From assembly GCA_017416805.1 (NCBI GenBank), contig JAFQBB010000042.1, positions 62,001 to 126,000 on the forward strand: a stretch of 64,000 bases of DNA, given 5' to 3'. Positions within the stretch are counted from its first letter, which is position 1. Every line of letters starts with the position of its first letter. The translations under genes and the position numbers were made by a program. The DNA is from Bacteroidaceae bacterium (GTDB lineage: Bacteria; Bacteroidota; Bacteroidia; Bacteroidales; Bacteroidaceae). Of this stretch, positions 32,836 through 42,777 are shown one piece after another. The notes beneath the pieces are model-generated. The model saw only the letters and a program-made list of their open reading frames with translations. It was not told where the DNA came from and did no database searches.

Positions 32836-33444
32836 TTACAGCACCTCAAACCGGTATCCCTGCTTGAGCAGCCATTCAATGCTGCGTGGAAGTGCATATT
32901 TGAGGTTGCGTTCAGACTTCAGGGAGTCGTGGAAGGTGATGATGGAACCATTGCGCACATAGTGGCGCAACTTGGCAAAGACCTGCTTGCCATTCAGGCG
33001 TTTGCTGTAGTCGCGTGTGACAAGGTCCCACATGATAATGCGGTAACGGCGACGTAGGGTATGATATTGGTAATATCCCATCCACCCATGAGGCGGGCGG
33101 AACAGGTCGCTTTGAATCAGTTCGTTGGCTTTATCCACATTGGCAATGTAGGACGATGCTTTGTAGCTGATTCCCTTGATGTGGTTATACGTATGGTTTC
33201 CCACACGATGTCCCCGTTCCACTATCATGCGGAACTCTTCGGGATGTTTGCGCACATTGTCGCCCACCAGAAAGAAGGTGGCCTTGATGCCATACTTGTC
33301 TAATAAGTCCAACACCCAAGGAGTGACACCGGGGATGGGGCCATCATCGAAGGTCAGATAGACCACCTTCTCTTTGGTGTTTCCGCGCCACTCCGCGTGG
33401 GGATAGAGCATGCGGAAAAGTTTGGGAACTTGTTCTATAAACAT
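32836..33444 (-). CDS. Polysaccharide deacetylase (NodB homology) family protein
   Basis: Carbohydrate esterase family 4 fold, 202 residues. Motif 1 TFDDGPIPGVT has the catalytic base Asp and metal-binding Asp; motif 2 HRVGNHTYNH the two metal-binding His; motif 3 LFRPPHGW the Arg/Pro; motif 4 DLVTRDYS; motif 5 ITFHDS the catalytic His. No signal peptide is obvious (MFIEQVPKLFRMLYPHAEW), so it may be cytoplasmic or membrane-associated. Substrate may be peptidoglycan or another N-acetylated glycan; not determinable here. Confidence 0.9.
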   Translation of the reverse strand: MFIEQVPKLFRMLYPHAEWRGNTKEKVVYLTFDDGPIPGVTPWVLDLLDKYGIKATFFLVGDNVRKHPEEFRMIVERGHRVGNHTYNHIKGISYKASSYIANVDKANELIQSDLFRPPHGWMGYYQYHTLRRRYRIIMWDLVTRDYSKRLNGKQVFAKLRHYVRNGSIITFHDSLKSERNLKYALPRSIEWLLKQGYRFEVL

Positions 33445-33504
33445 ACTTGTTCTTTATGTAAGTGAAGAGTGGAGAGTGAAGAAACCGATTGTAATGGTCC
33501 GTCA

Positions 33505-33540
33505 CTCATCACTCGTAGCTCATTACTCGTAGTTCATTAC
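33505..33540. repeat. Short ACTCGTAG repeats at a gene end
   Basis: ACTCGTAGCTCATT is followed by ACTCGTAGTTCATT, the last overlapping the DUF2723 stop codon. Related words occur at 7704-7749 and 63196-63226. Confidence 0.5.
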
Positions 33541-36500
33541 TTCCCTTCCAGCCGCGTACGCAGGCTGATATACTTCTCTTCCAGCTTAGCGCGGTAGGTC
33601 TCCTCCAATTCAGTGCCGTCAAGTAGTGACACAACCTCTTGAAGGATGGGGAATTCATAATACTGTATGCTGCTCAGATGGCTCTTGAAGTTCTTGTCGT
33701 TGCCACTCATATACCAGTCAATATAGTCACAGGCACGGTCGCCCAATGGAGCCAGGATGGCTGCAGCCTTCTCTTTCTGTCCCAACCTTACGTAGCATTC
33801 AGCCATCTCCAACGAACCGGAACCAATGGCATTGTGGGGCACTACTGAGGAGGGTATCACCTGTTCGGCACGGTCGAGGACTGCCAGAGCCTTCTCCTTC
33901 TGTCCCTCACGCATCAGCTGCTTGGCCAATTGCGAGAAGAGCCGGCGGTGAGAATAGCACATGCGCATGACTGTCTCGTCCAGATAGATGTCGGGGTTGT
34001 CTATACCGCCAAACTTGAACTTGTTCATCAGGTTGTCATACATCTTCTCCGAGTCGATGGCATATTCGGGCATTCCATAAGCCGACTTGGGTATGCGGCC
34101 CAACTTGCGCCAGTTGAAGGGGGTGAATCGGAGTGCCAGTCCCTCTTGGATAAGGTAGTCGCTCAACCCCAACTGACTGCCTCCACCCACACTGGTAGCA
34201 ATATAGACCGGACGCTCCCAATTGGTGTTGGCCAACAGTTCGAGCATCATCAGGTCGTTCTTGTAGAGGTGGCTGCGGCCTTTCAGTGAGATATACATCT
34301 TTTCAGGAATGGCAGCGGTATCAGGAATGTACATACCCGAGCGGAGCACTGCTTCCTTGTCAATGGTAAGCACCAAGGTGTCGGTGGGGATTACACGCAT
34401 TTCAGGATTTGGTGAGCATATCCAATGCTTCAAGACGTTCTTCAGTTCGAAGGGGTTGTCTCCCAATTGCTTGCGAGCCTGCTCCGGTTGTGCTTTGTAC
34501 AGCGCCCGCACGTTAGCCTCCATTTGGGGCTCAATGCGCACGTAATCGTTCACACCCTCCACGTAGTCGTAGCGCTTCCAGTGGATTGGCAGCGAGGGTG
34601 AGTCGTATGCAGGACGGCGCATCTGGTCAATGTACCAGTCGGTCTGCAGGTAGCTGAGGTTGCAGACACGGGCATCGGTGCGTACTCCCTCAGTCTCTTG
34701 GTTGTACCACAAGGGGAAGGTGTCGTTGTCTCCGTTGGTAAATATAATGGGGTTGTCTCCTTCTGACAATGTGTTGAGATAGTTTTGTCCGAAGTCGCGG
34801 CAGGTATATCGGCCGCTACGGTCGTGGTCATCCCATGTCTGGCTCACCATCTGGATGGGTACACAGAGGCAGAGAAGTGATGCCAGTATGGCAGCAGGCT
34901 TGTCATCCAGTACCTTGCGGAGCAGTTCCACCAATCCGGCCACACCCATACCAATCCAGATGGCAAAAGCATAGAAGGAACCAGCGTATGCATAGTCGCG
35001 TTCACGCGGCTGGGCCGGTGTCTGGTTCAGATAGAGCACAATGGCAATACCTGTCATGAAGAAGAGGAAGAATACAACCCAGAACTGCTTGATGCCTTGT
35101 TCGCCGCGATAGGCCTGCCAGAAAAGTCCAATCAGACCTAACAGCAAGGGGAGACAATAGAACACGTTGCGTCCTTTGTTGTTTTTCAGGTCGTCAGGGA
35201 AGGCGCTGAGGTCGCACCCCAATAGGGCTTCATCGATAAAGGGGATACCGGTAATCCAGTTGCCATTCTCCACTTCTCCATTGCCTTGAATGTCATTCTG
35301 ACGACCGGCAAAGTTCCACATGAAATAGCGCCAATACATGAAGTTCAGTTGGTAAGAGAAGAAGAAACGGAGGTTTTCCCATTGGGTAGGCATCTTCACC
35401 ATAATCATGTTTCCACATTCGTCATAAGGTTCCTGATAGCCTTTGATGCCGCCCAACCACTCTTCGTAGAGGTTGCGGCCCGTACCATTGTAGTTTGCGT
35501 GCTGGTCGCTGTACATGCGGGGGAAAAGCATGTTTTGGGCATATTTGTATATGGGCTTGTAACGCACCAGTTCGTAACGGTCCGGTTCGTTAGGAGTCTT
35601 CTTCTCCTTACGCTGATAGACGGGGGCTCCGTCTTCCACATCAGGGACACAGCGGTTTCCTACAACCTTCAAGGCTACTTTTGACGAATAGGCTTGGCCA
35701 TAGAACAGAGGACGGTCGCCATACTGTTCGCGTCCCAAATAGGTCCCTAAGGTGAATATGTCTTCAGGAGAGTTCTGGTCCATCGGGGTGTTGGCCATAG
35801 AGCGGATAACGATAACCGCGTACGAAGAGTAACCCACCACGATCATGGTCAGACAGAGGAGCACCGTGTTCAAGGCACGTACAGATATGCGGTAATTGCC
35901 CTCTTTACGCAAACGGAGGCAGAAGGTAAGTACCCCTAATACTACTACACCAATGAGGATACTGGTAAAGCCATAGCCATAGAAAGGAATTCCCAACAAG
36001 GCAACAGAAAGGAGGAATGCAATATTCATGCGGGTCCGGCTCTGGTTGCGGACTGTCTCCACAATACCCCATACAAGTGCGCCTGCCAGCAGGATGATAT
36101 ATACGATAAGACCAGTATTGAACGACATGCCCATTGTGTTGACAAAGAACAACTCGAACCAACCTCCTACCTTCACAATGCCTGGTACAATACCATAAAG
36201 CACAATGGCTACTAAGATTGCCGAAACCACCAATGCCCACAGTGAACCTTTCAGATTGGCTTTCGGGTTACGCTTATAATAGTAGGTCAATACTATGGCA
36301 GGAATACAAAGTAAGTTCAGCAAATGGACACCTACAGAGAGTCCTGTCAAGTAAGCTATCAGTACAAGCCAACGGTCGCTATGCGGCTTGTCGGCATTGG
36401 CTTCCCACTTCAATATGAGCCAGAATACCACAGCGGTAAATAATGACGAATAGGCATAAACTTCACCTTCGACAGCGCTGTACCAGAAAGTATCACTGAA

Positions 36501-36896
36501 TGTATATGCCAAAGCACCAACCAGACCGGAACCAATGATAGTAATCATCTTGCCCGTAGTCATTTCGGTTCCTTCAGGACACACCAATTTCTTGGTCAGA
36601 TGTGTAATACTCCAAAACAGGAAAAGGATACAGCCGGCACTGAGCAGAGCCGACATGATGTTGACCATATAAGCCACTTGGCCGGGGTCGCTTACAAATT
36701 GCGAGAATATGTTGGCCGTCAGCATGAAGAAAGGGGCACCGGGGGGATGCCCCACTTCCAGTTTGTAGCCTGTAGTAATAAACTCCGGACAGTCCCAGAA
36801 ACTGGCTGTCGGTTCAATTGTCATGCAATAAACAATGGCTGCAATGGCAAATGTCAGCCATCCCATAGCATTGTTTATAGTCTTGTACTGTTTCAT
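33537..36896 (-). CDS. DUF2723 membrane protein (TMEM260/GT117-type)
   Basis: A 1119-residue inner-membrane protein. The N-terminal DUF2723 signature is intact: YCMTIEPTASFWDCPEFI, GHPPGAPFFMLTANIFSQF, AYTFSDTFWYSAVEGEVYAYSSL. About a dozen membrane segments span residues 10-690, with LNQTPAQPRERDYAYAGSFYAFAIWIGMG in the middle. A periplasmic part follows (NGDNDTFPLWYNQE), with TPR-like helices near the end (QKEKALAVLDRAEQVIPSS). Human TMEM260 of this family is a protein O-mannosyltransferase and the group is classed as GT117, so a glycosyltransferase using a lipid-linked sugar is likely. Bacteroidetes do O-glycosylate exported proteins. The acceptor here is unknown. Confidence 0.85.
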   Translation of the reverse strand: MKQYKTINNAMGWLTFAIAAIVYCMTIEPTASFWDCPEFITTGYKLEVGHPPGAPFFMLTANIFSQFVSDPGQVAYMVNIMSALLSAGCILFLFWSITHLTKKLVCPEGTEMTTGKMITIIGSGLVGALAYTFSDTFWYSAVEGEVYAYSSLFTAVVFWLILKWEANADKPHSDRWLVLIAYLTGLSVGVHLLNLLCIPAIVLTYYYKRNPKANLKGSLWALVVSAILVAIVLYGIVPGIVKVGGWFELFFVNTMGMSFNTGLIVYIILLAGALVWGIVETVRNQSRTRMNIAFLLSVALLGIPFYGYGFTSILIGVVVLGVLTFCLRLRKEGNYRISVRALNTVLLCLTMIVVGYSSYAVIVIRSMANTPMDQNSPEDIFTLGTYLGREQYGDRPLFYGQAYSSKVALKVVGNRCVPDVEDGAPVYQRKEKKTPNEPDRYELVRYKPIYKYAQNMLFPRMYSDQHANYNGTGRNLYEEWLGGIKGYQEPYDECGNMIMVKMPTQWENLRFFFSYQLNFMYWRYFMWNFAGRQNDIQGNGEVENGNWITGIPFIDEALLGCDLSAFPDDLKNNKGRNVFYCLPLLLGLIGLFWQAYRGEQGIKQFWVVFFLFFMTGIAIVLYLNQTPAQPRERDYAYAGSFYAFAIWIGMGVAGLVELLRKVLDDKPAAILASLLCLCVPIQMVSQTWDDHDRSGRYTCRDFGQNYLNTLSEGDNPIIFTNGDNDTFPLWYNQETEGVRTDARVCNLSYLQTDWYIDQMRRPAYDSPSLPIHWKRYDYVEGVNDYVRIEPQMEANVRALYKAQPEQARKQLGDNPFELKNVLKHWICSPNPEMRVIPTDTLVLTIDKEAVLRSGMYIPDTAAIPEKMYISLKGRSHLYKNDLMMLELLANTNWERPVYIATSVGGGSQLGLSDYLIQEGLALRFTPFNWRKLGRIPKSAYGMPEYAIDSEKMYDNLMNKFKFGGIDNPDIYLDETVMRMCYSHRRLFSQLAKQLMREGQKEKALAVLDRAEQVIPSSVVPHNAIGSGSLEMAECYVRLGQKEKAAAILAPLGDRACDYIDWYMSGNDKNFKSHLSSIQYYEFPILQEVVSLLDGTELEETYRAKLEEKYISLRTRLEGK

Positions 36897-36976
36897 TGGA
36901 TAATGATGTTGTTATGTTTATTATTATATTTCCAATTACTATCTAACCGATGTAGTTAGGTTATATATAAATCGCA

Positions 36977-36984
36977 CAAAGATA
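36977..36984 (-). promoter_or_regulatory. -7 box for DUF2723 gene
   Basis: TATCTTTG on the minus strand, giving a leader of about 75 nt to the ATG at 36896. Confidence 0.5.
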
Positions 36985-37117
36985 AGGAAGAATTGAGAGA
37001 TTTTCCCACTATGATGTCTGATTATAAGTTTATTTAACGAGATAAACGCAGCTGAGGTCATAATCCGTTCATTTATACCCTTCTTTCTTTCAAGTAGAAC
37101 GGCTTGCCTACATGGGA

Positions 37118-37570
37118 TTAAAAAAATAGTTCAGAGGCATAGAACAATGCGACATAGCGTAATAGTTTTCCAAGGGTCATGCTGAATAATACAATAACCT
37201 GGTTAGCACGCATCAGTCCCAAAACAATAGCTATTGCTTCTCCAAAAGTGGGAAGAAAGCAGAAAAAGGCCATCCAGATTCCATGTTTGCGGACTAATTG
37301 CTCTGTCCGGGTTATCCGCTCTGGCCTTACATGAAACAAGCGTTCTATCCATTTCATGTTTCCTAAAAGCCCCACCCAATAGCAGGTCATGCTGCCCAAT
37401 GTGTTGCCTATTGTGCCAGATACGAGTATAAGTAGTGGATTCGCCCCCATTTGTATCAGTGTCACCATGACAAGTTCAGAACTGAATGGGACCACTGAAC
37501 CGGATAGGAATGCTGCAATGAACATTCCGATGTATCCGTACTCTATGAGGGATTGTACTATTGCTTCCAT
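37118..37570 (-). CDS. YqaA-type VTT-domain membrane protein
   Basis: Small inner-membrane protein, 150 residues, of the DedA/YqaA (SNARE-associated, VTT) superfamily. Family features: GMFIAAFLSGSVVPFSSELVM with the conserved Pro/Glu pair, ILVSGTIGNTLGSMTCYWVGLLG, and HGIWMAFFCFLPTFGEAIAIVLGLMR. DedA relatives act in lipid-carrier handling and envelope homeostasis; YqaA itself has no known activity. The start overlaps the end of the upstream gene by 13 bp, so the two are likely cotranscribed. Confidence 0.87.
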   Translation of the reverse strand: MEAIVQSLIEYGYIGMFIAAFLSGSVVPFSSELVMVTLIQMGANPLLILVSGTIGNTLGSMTCYWVGLLGNMKWIERLFHVRPERITRTEQLVRKHGIWMAFFCFLPTFGEAIAIVLGLMRANQVIVLFSMTLGKLLRYVALFYASELFF

Positions 37571-38541
37571 ATGCTATATACGATTATCAGTAATAACAAC
37601 AGAATGGCTGCAATGAAACTAAAATTGCTGAATCTCGTGGAAGAAAGGGCAAACATATGCCCGCCAAGCAGGCTTGCACCAAACAGTACGGGAATTATTG
37701 TTATTTGAGATTTATCTGCCTGAAATACTGTCAGGAGCAAACTGTAGAACGATATCCACAGAAAAGTGTGTAAAAACAAACGTGTACGGATTTTATCTTG
37801 ATATCTGTTCAGTTCCATATATACATTGCCTGAAACAAGAAGTAGTAAAGTATATCCGAATATAAACCACATTGTGATAGGATATTCGGAAACATTTATA
37901 TATCCTACTTTGAGGAATGAATCTTTAAAATGTTGGAAAAGGCTTGTTTCGTCAATGCAGAAAAAGTAAACGAACAAGAACCAATAGGGTAGAGTGAGCC
38001 CCATAACACCTGCAAAAAATGTGCGGGGAGTCATTCCCTTGAAAAAGTACAATGCAAGATAAAAGAATGGGATATACCATAAGACTACTGGACAAAACAG
38101 ACTGTTCAGGCCAATCAGAAGGAATAGAGTGAACGTTTGGATTATTGGCATACTTTCTTGATAGCATCGGAAGAGGAAGGATACTTCTATAAGTAGAAAG
38201 CAGAGAGTCAGGCTTCCTTCAAAAGTATGGTTGAACAAAGAGAATGCCGCCCACAATAATAGAAAAATGGAACAGTGAAGTGTTGAACGATGTCCTGACA
38301 GAGAATAATTCTCATTCAGATTTGCTAACAGGAATACTGTGTATCCACAGCAAATTAAGTTTGTCAATTCTATTGTCCAGACAGGACAAAATATTCCTTC
38401 CCACCACCAGCTTGCGATATGGACATCGCCGTCCAATGGCCATTGGACATTTGTGGTCCATATCAATAAAGCAAGGACCACTGTCACGGGGAAAGTGGCC
38501 TTGGACTTTATAATATGTTGTTGCAGATGTTGAGGAAACAT
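37558..38541 (-). CDS. Polytopic membrane protein of unknown function
   Basis: A 327-residue protein with about ten hydrophobic segments and short loops; no charged catalytic motif stands out. FFKGMTPRTFFAGVMGLTLPYWFLFVYF is the most distinctive stretch and recalls DUF6427-type Bacteroidetes proteins, but I could not confirm that. It lies between purD and the YqaA gene on the same strand. Confidence 0.6.
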   Translation of the reverse strand: MFPQHLQQHIIKSKATFPVTVVLALLIWTTNVQWPLDGDVHIASWWWEGIFCPVWTIELTNLICCGYTVFLLANLNENYSLSGHRSTLHCSIFLLLWAAFSLFNHTFEGSLTLCFLLIEVSFLFRCYQESMPIIQTFTLFLLIGLNSLFCPVVLWYIPFFYLALYFFKGMTPRTFFAGVMGLTLPYWFLFVYFFCIDETSLFQHFKDSFLKVGYINVSEYPITMWFIFGYTLLLLVSGNVYMELNRYQDKIRTRLFLHTFLWISFYSLLLTVFQADKSQITIIPVLFGASLLGGHMFALSSTRFSNFSFIAAILLLLLIIVYSIWKQ

Positions 38542-38545
38542 TTAA

Positions 38546-38566
38546 TTTACCATTTACCATTTACCA
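38546..38566. repeat. Three tandem 7-bp repeats
   Basis: TTTACCA is repeated three times in tandem immediately upstream of the membrane-protein start (38541). Confidence 0.85.
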
Positions 38567-38608
38567 TGTGGAACCTTCAGAGTTGTACTTGATAAATGGT
38601 ATATGAAC

Positions 38609-39880
38609 TTACAAATCAGCTCCAATGTCTGAACGGAAATATTTCTTTTCGAATTGTATCTTTTTAGCCCCTTCAAACGAGAGTCTCAAAGCCTCAGCCT
38701 TATCTGAGCCATAAGAGCTGATGGCAATTACCCGTCCGCCAGCAGTCACTACCTCTCCTTCTTTTAAAGCGGTTCCTGCATGGAACACTATACTTTCAGG
38801 GTTAACATCGTCAATACCTGTGATGGCGTACCCTTTGTCGTATGCTTCGGGATACCCGCCTGATACGAGCATCACACATACGGCTGCCCGAGGGTCAAAT
38901 TCCAATGTACGTTCATTGAGATTACCTTCTGCTACACCTTCTAACAGATCCACCAAATCGCTTTTGATACGTAACATTACACTTTCTGTCTCAGGGTCAC
39001 CCATACGTACGTTGTATTCAATGACCATCGGTTCACCTTTCACATTAATGAGTCCGAAGAATATGAATCCTTTGTAAACGATACCTTCTGCAGCCAAACC
39101 TTCAACTGTGGGGCGGATGATACGGTCTTCCACCTTTTGCATCCACTCTTTGGTTGCGAAAGGTACGGGAGTCACTGAGCCCATACCGCCAGTATTCAAA
39201 CCTGTATCTCCCTCACCAATACGCTTATAGTCCTTGGCTTCGGGCAATATTTTGTAGTTCTTGCCATCAGTGAGCACAAACACAGAACATTCTATTCCAC
39301 TCAGAAACTCTTCAATAACTACCGTAGATGAGGCATTGCCAAACATACCGCCCAACATCTCTTTCAATTCCTTTTTGGCTTCATCGAGAGTGTTAAGTAT
39401 AAGTACTCCTTTTCCTGCACACAGCCCATCGGCTTTTAACACATAGGGAGCCTGCAAAGTTTCCAGATAGGCTAATCCTTCTTCCAATTGTTCTCCCGTA
39501 AAGCTGCGGTATCCGGCTGTGGGGATGCCATGTCGTTGCATGAAACCTTTGGCAAACTCCTTGCTTCCTTCGAGCACTGCACCAGCCTTTGAAGGTCCGA
39601 TAACCGGAATTTCTTTTAATGTATCATCTTGTTGGAAATAATCATAAATACCTTTCACTAACGGATCTTCAGGTCCGACTACTACCATGTCAATACCGTT
39701 TTCCAATACAAATTTGCGGATACTGTCGAAATCATCTCCCTTGATGGCTACATTTTCAGCTACATTACTTGTCCCCGCATTACCTGGGGCCACATATAGT
39801 TTCTCAATTTTCGGACTTTGGGCTATCTTCCAAGCCAAGGCGTGTTCGCGTCCGCCGCTACCCAACAATAACAGTTTCAT
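38609..39880 (-). CDS. purD: Phosphoribosylamine-glycine ligase
   Basis: Second step of de novo purine synthesis: ATP-dependent ligation of phosphoribosylamine and glycine. ATP-grasp enzyme of 423 residues. The canonical start [18 protein letters not shown] (at 39880) is preferred over an in-frame ATG at 39907. Other signs: [91 protein letters not shown]. Separate from purH in the window. Confidence 0.97.
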   Translation of the reverse strand: MKLLLLGSGGREHALAWKIAQSPKIEKLYVAPGNAGTSNVAENVAIKGDDFDSIRKFVLENGIDMVVVGPEDPLVKGIYDYFQQDDTLKEIPVIGPSKAGAVLEGSKEFAKGFMQRHGIPTAGYRSFTGEQLEEGLAYLETLQAPYVLKADGLCAGKGVLILNTLDEAKKELKEMLGGMFGNASSTVVIEEFLSGIECSVFVLTDGKNYKILPEAKDYKRIGEGDTGLNTGGMGSVTPVPFATKEWMQKVEDRIIRPTVEGLAAEGIVYKGFIFFGLINVKGEPMVIEYNVRMGDPETESVMLRIKSDLVDLLEGVAEGNLNERTLEFDPRAAVCVMLVSGGYPEAYDKGYAITGIDDVNPESIVFHAGTALKEGEVVTAGGRVIAISSYGSDKAEALRLSFEGAKKIQFEKKYFRSDIGADL

Positions 39881-39921
39881 ATATTTCAGATTTGCTAATT
39901 TGTTCATAACAAAAAACAGGG

Positions 39922-39929
39922 CAAAGATA
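39922..39929 (-). promoter_or_regulatory. -7 box for purD
   Basis: TATCTTTG on the minus strand, with the predicted start about 35 nt before the purD ATG at 39880. Confidence 0.5.
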
Positions 39930-40121
39930 GTGAATATCTTCGGATATACTGACTTTTGGGTAAAAGAATCTGCAAATTCTCTTTTTTTGTGGGAATATTG
40001 AACTATATTCGTTGTGTCTTGATACGATAAAGGGTTTATATAGTTTGAATGTCAGTCCATAAGAAGAAAAAGATTGTCGAAATGCTAAAAATAGTAGAAT
40101 TTCAATACTTTTTTCTTCTTT

Positions 40122-40155
40122 TTTGCTGATAAACGAAAAAAAAGTCCTACTTTTG
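40122..40155 (+). promoter_or_regulatory. Promoter of Lrp-type gene
   Basis: TTTG at 40122-40125 and TACTTTTG at 40148-40155 (spacer 22 bp) fit the Bacteroides consensus. The ATG is 41 bp downstream. Confidence 0.55.
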
Positions 40156-40195
40156 CTTACGTTTTGATACAGAAACTTCAATTATACTAATAATC

Positions 40196-40657
40196 ATGGA
40201 AAAAATAGACAGTCTTGACAAAAAGATTCTGGAGATAATCTCTCAGAATGCACGTATTCCTTTTAAAGATGTAGCCGCAGAGTGTGGAGTATCGCGAGCA
40301 GCCATACATCAACGTGTGCAGCATTTGTTTGATATGGGAGTGATAATAGGTTCGGGTTATCACGTAAGTCCCAAAACATTGGGTTACAATACTTGTACCT
40401 ATGTGGGTATCAAACTTGAAAAAGGTTCTATGTACAAAAGTGTTGTTGAAGAGCTTGTGAAGATTCCTGAAATTGTGGAGTGTCATTTCACTACAGGTCC
40501 TTACACTATGATGGTGAAGCTTTATGCACGTGATAATGAACATTTGATGGAATTGTTGAATAATCGTATGCAAGGTATTGTAGGAGTCGTTTCGACTGAG
40601 ACGCTCATTTCGCTTGACCAAAGTATCAAGAAGGAAATTCCTATCTGTACGGATTAA
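40196..40657 (+). CDS. Lrp/AsnC-family transcriptional regulator
   Basis: A 153-residue regulator. The N-terminal helix-turn-helix is LDKKILEIISQNARIPFKDVAAECGVSRAAIHQRVQHL (recognition helix around residues 33-48), and the C-terminal RAM ligand-binding domain includes KLEKGSMYKSVVEELVKIPEIVECHFTTGPYTMMVKLYARD. Such proteins usually sense amino acids. It precedes DUF4491 and a peptidase/amidotransferase fusion on the same strand within 12-24 bp, so they may form one operon. Confidence 0.92.
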   Translation: MEKIDSLDKKILEIISQNARIPFKDVAAECGVSRAAIHQRVQHLFDMGVIIGSGYHVSPKTLGYNTCTYVGIKLEKGSMYKSVVEELVKIPEIVECHFTTGPYTMMVKLYARDNEHLMELLNNRMQGIVGVVSTETLISLDQSIKKEIPICTD

Positions 40658-40668
40658 TTCTTTATTTC

Positions 40669-40980
40669 ATGAACTTTTTGAATGGGGCTCATTTGGCTGG
40701 GCTCTTTATAGGGATATGTACATTCCTGATTATCGGATTATTTCATCCGATAGTCATTAAGTGTGAATATTATTGGGGTACCAAATGTTGGTGGGTGTTC
40801 CTCTTGTTGGGTATAGCTGGGACCATTGCTTCTATAGTCGTTTCTAATGTGATTCTTTCATCTTTGTTAGGGGTCTTTGCGTTTTCTTCGTTTTGGACTA
40901 TTAAAGAAGTTTTTGATCAAGAAGAACGGGTACGCAAAGGGTGGTTTCCAAAGAATCCGAAACGTACATATAGGTTCTGA
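40669..40980 (+). CDS. DUF4491 family membrane protein
   Basis: A 103-residue protein with three membrane segments. LFIGICTFLIIGLFHPIVIKCEYYWGTKCWWVFLLLG, with the closing KEVFDQEERVRKGWFPKNPKR, is the DUF4491 signature. Cytoplasmic tail is basic. Function unknown. It lies 11 bp after the Lrp gene. Confidence 0.85.
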   Translation: MNFLNGAHLAGLFIGICTFLIIGLFHPIVIKCEYYWGTKCWWVFLLLGIAGTIASIVVSNVILSSLLGVFAFSSFWTIKEVFDQEERVRKGWFPKNPKRTYRF

Positions 40981-41003
40981 ATTCTTCTGTCTTTATTTTA
41001 GTT

Positions 41004-42770
41004 ATGGACAATTCTTTTAACGTTGAGACTGCTTATCAGGCTATGCATGCATCTTTTCCTGCATATAGCCGACAGCCAATAATCGGCATTACGGGGAATT
41101 TTAATGATGGAAACTGTTGTGTGGCCGATGGATATATCCGTTCGGTATTGCAGGCTGGAGCTATACCGTTGATTATTCCTCCACACGATGAGGCCGAGGC
41201 TTTATCGAATACACTTGACCGTATTGACGGACTTCTTTTGACGGGAGGTGGTGACATTAATCCTTTGTTCTTGGGTGAGGAACCGGTCAGGCAGTTGGGC
41301 AGTATTAATCATCGGCGTGACAAACAGGAACTGCTGATTGCCCGCATGGCTGCTGACAGGCAAATACCTACATTGGGAATCTGTCGGGGCATACAGATTA
41401 TGATGGCGGCGTTAGGAGGTAAATTGTATCAGGATATCCATACACAAACAGGTTTTCCTTGTATCAAGCACAGCCAGGAATTGGATAGAAGTTATCCTTC
41501 TCATTCTGTAAGGTTGGAAAAGGGTAGTACTATTTGTCAGATATTTGATGGGGTAGAACAGCTGAATGTCAATTCATTTCATCATCAAGCCGTAAAGGAA
41601 GTTGCCCCAGGGTTCAAAGTTTGTGGGTATGCTTCTGATGGCATTATTGAAGCAGTTGAATCTACTGAATACAAGTCAATGATAGGTGTGCAATGGCATC
41701 CAGAATGTATGATCCTGTCTGGCAATGAGTCTATGCTTCCATTATTCCGTTGGTTGGCTGATGAAGCTCTTTCTTATCATCAAGCCCGACAATTGCATAC
41801 GCGGATTCTGACTTTGGACTCGCATTGCGATACTCCGATGTTCTTCGACCAAAACATTCAATTTCATACGCGGGACCCCAAGATACTTGTTGATTTGCAT
41901 AAGATGTCGGAAGGAGGACTTGATGCTGCTATCATGGTCGCTTATCTGAAACAGCAGGAACGGGATGAGAAATCTTTGCATGCAGCAACAGATAAGGCTA
42001 ATCGGATATTGGATAAGATAGAAAATATGGTGGCTGCAAACAGCCTCTCGGTAGGGATTGCTCGTACTCCCTATGATTTATACAAACACAAGTTTGAAGG
42101 TAAGAAATCCATTATGTTGGGAATTGAGAATGGGTATGCTATCGGTAAAGATATTTCTCTGATAGAACATTTCCGCCAACGAGGAGTCGTTTATATGACA
42201 CTTTGCCATAATGGAGACAACGACCTTTGTGATTCGGCTCGTGGGAACAATGAGCATGGAGGGCTCAGCCCCTTCGGCGAGTTGGTCATTCATGAAATGA
42301 ACCGTACAGGTATGATGGTAGATCTTTCTCATGCCTCTGAGAAGAGTTTTTATGATGCACTTGAGGTAAGTTCCCAGCCGATTGTATGTTCACATTCGTC
42401 AAGTAGGGCTTTATGTGACCATCCACGTAATTTGACAGATGACCAACTCCGTCAGTTGGCTGCTCGTGGAGGAGTAGCACAAGTTACGCTGTACAGCGGA
42501 TTCTTGCGTCAAAATGCTCCTGCCACTATTGAAGATGCCATCAGTCATCTGAATCACATGGTCAATATTATGGGAGTTGACCATGTAGGTATTGGTACGG
42601 ATTTCGATGGGGATGGAGGTATCATAGGTTGTGCATCGGCTTCTGAACTGATAAACTTTACGCGTTGTCTGCTTCGCGAGCGTTATAGTGAAGAAGAGAT
42701 TCGTCTCATTTGGGGAGGAAACTTCTTGCGAGTTATGCAACAAGTTCAGGATGCAAGGACTCTTAATTGA
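41004..42770 (+). CDS. Fused class I glutamine amidotransferase-like / M19 dipeptidase protein
   Basis: 588 residues made of two complete enzymes. Residues 1-260 are a PuuD-type gamma-glutamyl hydrolase: IIGITGNFN, GLLLTGGGDINPLF, nucleophile Cys in LGICRGIQIMMAALGG, and His-Glu in GVQWHPE. Residues 265-585 are an M19 (renal) dipeptidase: metal ligands in LDSHCDTPMFFD, Glu in LGIENGYAIG, His in DLSHASEKSF, VCSHSSSRALCDHPRN and Asp in GIGTDFDGDGG. Joined activities would first remove gamma-glutamyl groups, then split dipeptides, as in degradation of glutathione or gamma-glutamyl peptides (inference). No signal peptide, so cytosolic. Confidence 0.9.
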   Translation: MDNSFNVETAYQAMHASFPAYSRQPIIGITGNFNDGNCCVADGYIRSVLQAGAIPLIIPPHDEAEALSNTLDRIDGLLLTGGGDINPLFLGEEPVRQLGSINHRRDKQELLIARMAADRQIPTLGICRGIQIMMAALGGKLYQDIHTQTGFPCIKHSQELDRSYPSHSVRLEKGSTICQIFDGVEQLNVNSFHHQAVKEVAPGFKVCGYASDGIIEAVESTEYKSMIGVQWHPECMILSGNESMLPLFRWLADEALSYHQARQLHTRILTLDSHCDTPMFFDQNIQFHTRDPKILVDLHKMSEGGLDAAIMVAYLKQQERDEKSLHAATDKANRILDKIENMVAANSLSVGIARTPYDLYKHKFEGKKSIMLGIENGYAIGKDISLIEHFRQRGVVYMTLCHNGDNDLCDSARGNNEHGGLSPFGELVIHEMNRTGMMVDLSHASEKSFYDALEVSSQPIVCSHSSSRALCDHPRNLTDDQLRQLAARGGVAQVTLYSGFLRQNAPATIEDAISHLNHMVNIMGVDHVGIGTDFDGDGGIIGCASASELINFTRCLLRERYSEEEIRLIWGGNFLRVMQQVQDARTLN

Positions 42771-42777
42771 AAGAATA

